Part shown: positions 62,667 to 64,000 of the stretch, one piece after another
How the letters are laid out: the number at the start of each line of letters is the position of its first letter
Numbering within the stretch: position 1 is the first letter of the stretch
Source: Pedobacter endophyticus
GTDB taxonomy: Bacteria; Bacteroidota; Bacteroidia; Sphingobacteriales; Sphingobacteriaceae
Assembly (NCBI RefSeq): GCF_015679185.1
Contig: NZ_CP064939.1
Coordinates: forward strand, 4,216,001 to 4,280,000
Direction: 5' to 3'
DNA: 64,000 nucleotides
The notes under the pieces: generated by a model
The model's input: only the letters and a program-made list of their open reading frames with translations
Database searches by the model: none
Told to the model about the DNA's origin: nothing
Translations under genes and position numbers: made by a program

Positions 62667-63100
62667 GGGGCTAGGTGGGCAGTTAGTTCATTAGGTCACT
62701 CGTTCATTAGTATTTGGCTAGCTGCCTAATCTGCAAACTGCCAATTTAACCTTCTTACTGCCTAGTCAAATGCTCAAGATAAACTCAGTCGAAGACCTTT
62801 TCTATAGGATGAAACAAAAATATCTGCCCTTCGACTCCGCTCAGGGTGACAATAGCATTAGACTCGGGGCTAGGTGGGCAGTTGGTTTACTGGTTCATTG
62901 GTTCAATGGTTCACTCGTTCATTAGTATTTAGCTAGCTGCCTAATCTGCAAACTGCCAATTTAACCTTCTTACTGCCTAGTCAAATGCTCAAGATAAACT
63001 CAGTCGAAGACCTTTTCTATAGGATGAAACAAAAAATATCTGCCCTTCGACTCCGCTCAGGGTGATAATAGCGTTAGGCTCGGGGCTAGGTGGGCAGTTG
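62667..63100. repeat. Long tandem repeat (units about 199 and 216 bp) upstream of the rRNA operon
   Basis: The GGGGCTAGGTGGGCAGTT word recurs at 62667, 62866 and 63082. The intervening sequence is nearly the same in both full units, including GCTAGCTGCCTAATCTGC and CTTCGACTCCGCTCAGGGTG. The octamer tracts within the units are the most variable part. Confidence 0.88.
62886..62926. repeat. GGTTCANT octamer array
   Basis: Five 8-base words in register, GGTTTACT, GGTTCATT, GGTTCAAT, GGTTCACT and CGTTCATT. A second octamer run with GTTCANNN words is at 63099-63148. Confidence 0.8.
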
Positions 63101-63161
63101 GCTCATTAGTTCACTCGTTCATCAGTTCATTAGCTCACTCGGTCATTTATTCTTTGCAATT

Positions 63162-63210
63162 GAACACTGAAAACTGAGAACTCCCAACTGAGAACTCCCA
63201 ACTGCAAACC
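63162..63210. repeat. NNNAACT heptamer array
   Basis: Seven 7-base words in perfect register: GAACACT, GAAAACT, GAGAACT, CCCAACT, GAGAACT, CCCAACT, GCAAACC. It lies about 100 bases before the first rRNA promoter. Confidence 0.85.
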
Positions 63211-63313
63211 GCCCCCAACACCCCAATCCCTGAAATGTTTGCCCTGCCATTCAATTTTTTTTCATTGATTTTCAGTTCATTATCAAAACCTCCAAAAAAT
63301 ACCCTCATATCCA

Positions 63314-63344
63314 TTTGCAGACAGGCTAACTTTTGCTACCTTTG
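63314..63344 (+). promoter_or_regulatory. rRNA promoter P1
   Basis: TTTG (63314-63317), 19 bases, TACCTTTG (63337-63344): the Bacteroidota -33/-7 consensus. Confidence 0.85.
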
Positions 63345-63432
63345 CATCCCGCTTCGGAGGAAACGGTTGTATTGAAAAGGTGGATCAGGGACGGTAGAGA
63401 GGGAAAAGGCGCAGAATTTATTTTAAAATAAA

Positions 63433-63463
63433 TTTGGCGAAAACAAAAAGATCACTACCTTTG
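63433..63463 (+). promoter_or_regulatory. rRNA promoter P2
   Basis: TTTG (63433-63436), 19 bases, TACCTTTG (63456-63463). It is 119 bases after P1. Confidence 0.85.
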
Positions 63464-63560
63464 CAGCCCCGATCAGAAGATATGGGACGCCCGTTAAAAG
63501 ACAGGCAGATTGAAAAGCGAAGAGAAGAAAAAAGGAGAACGAAAAAAATAAAATAATTTA

Positions 63561-63591
63561 TTTGCAGTTCAGAAAAAGTTTTCTACCTTTG
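63561..63591 (+). promoter_or_regulatory. rRNA promoter P3
   Basis: TTTG (63561-63564), 19 bases, TACCTTTG (63584-63591). It is 128 bases after P2 and about 330 bases before the 16S start. Confidence 0.85.
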
Positions 63592-63919
63592 CACTCCCAA
63601 CCGAAAGGAAAGGAAAAAAAAGTCCAGCGGCGGATGTCGCAGGTGACTAAAAATGAAAAGATTGAAACTGGCCGAAACAGGGAAAAGACCATTAAGACTT
63701 ATGCCCAACTGAAGCTAGAAGATATATAAAAAGGCATACCGTGAGGTTTCAATGCCGATAAGTTCTTAAAAGAGATGTCAATGATGCGTAGTGGGGTAAT
63801 GAAGTACGAATTCAAGTACAGAGTTCCTTATTACATTTTAAAGTCAATGTCTAACAGACAAAACAAAAGAAGACTATTTTTAACAATAGTTAAAACTGGT
63901 CAGAATCAAATAACATTTT

Positions 63920-64000
<81 letters not shown>

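Noticed and set aside
62478..62729. 83-residue plus-strand frame upstream of the rRNA operon
   Set aside because: Lies in spacer and tandem-repeat DNA with no domain or promoter.
63592..63919. Possible tRNA or small RNA gene in the rRNA leader
   Set aside because: No cloverleaf with a TTCGA-type arm was seen; the stretch is a normal pre-16S leader.

Overview
The window looks like chromosomal DNA of a Bacteroidota member, most likely Sphingobacteriaceae (Pedobacter-like). The evidence is the Bacteroidota promoter pattern TTTG-N19-TAnnTTTG, found three times before the 16S gene, the 16S 5' end itself, AT-rich spacers without Shine-Dalgarno sequences, and family-typical genes (BT_3928-type DoxX protein, DUF1599, DUF6261, GIN-domain protein, CruF and CrtD carotenoid enzymes). 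Names rest on motif recognition by eye; no database was searched.

Layout. 1-6 kb: dacA (partial), folP, a DUF1599 protein, a DoxX/MauE protein, an ABC permease, DinB and aroK. 6-21 kb: housekeeping genes and carotenoid tailoring: crtD-like desaturase, a RhuM-Fic protein, an M28 peptidase, rlmD, a GIN-domain protein, a phosphoribosyltransferase, then acyltransferase, glycosyltransferase, CruF hydratase, ispH and CrtW ketolase, then hemH and gluconokinase. These would build and decorate a monocyclic, keto, glycosylated and acylated carotenoid. 21-36 kb: an AT-rich glycan island of about ten glycosyltransferase-type genes in mixed orientation, including GT92, Stealth, GT11 fucosyltransferase and two Caps_synth-type genes, without a flippase or polymerase. 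It also holds a DUF6261 gene flanked by structured repeats and a frameshifted DUF268 gene.

36-42 kb: an accessory locus with two MACPF (perforin-like) lipoprotein genes made by tandem duplication. They share almost identical promoter and signal-peptide DNA but carry different C-terminal lectin modules. An S41 peptidase gene and a divergent XRE regulator follow. 42-47 kb: UDP-sugar supply (UDP-glucose dehydrogenase, UDP-xylose synthase, galE) and a CpsB/YwqE-type phosphatase. 47-62.5 kb: ABC permease, IscA-type protein, an acyl-CoA mutase large subunit, dnaA with DnaA-box-like sites upstream, Nudix, LemA and TPM-domain proteins, an FAD oxidoreductase, DinB, a CoA-binding protein, and adjacent PagL-type and LpxR-type lipid A deacylase genes. 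62.5-64 kb: a tandem-repeat region, three rRNA promoters, and the first 81 bases of 16S rRNA.

The most unusual features are: (1) many spacer arrays with a period of exactly 7 or 8 bases, in which a fixed core (CTTT, CAAT, AACTC, AGTC, ACCYT) alternates with variable bases; (2) the MACPF cassette duplication with a lectin swap; (3) a 43-bp repeat array beside DUF6261 whose arms pair between neighbouring units and close on themselves; (4) nested palindromes with compensatory changes; (5) a perfect 14-bp hairpin inside the RhuM-Fic coding sequence.
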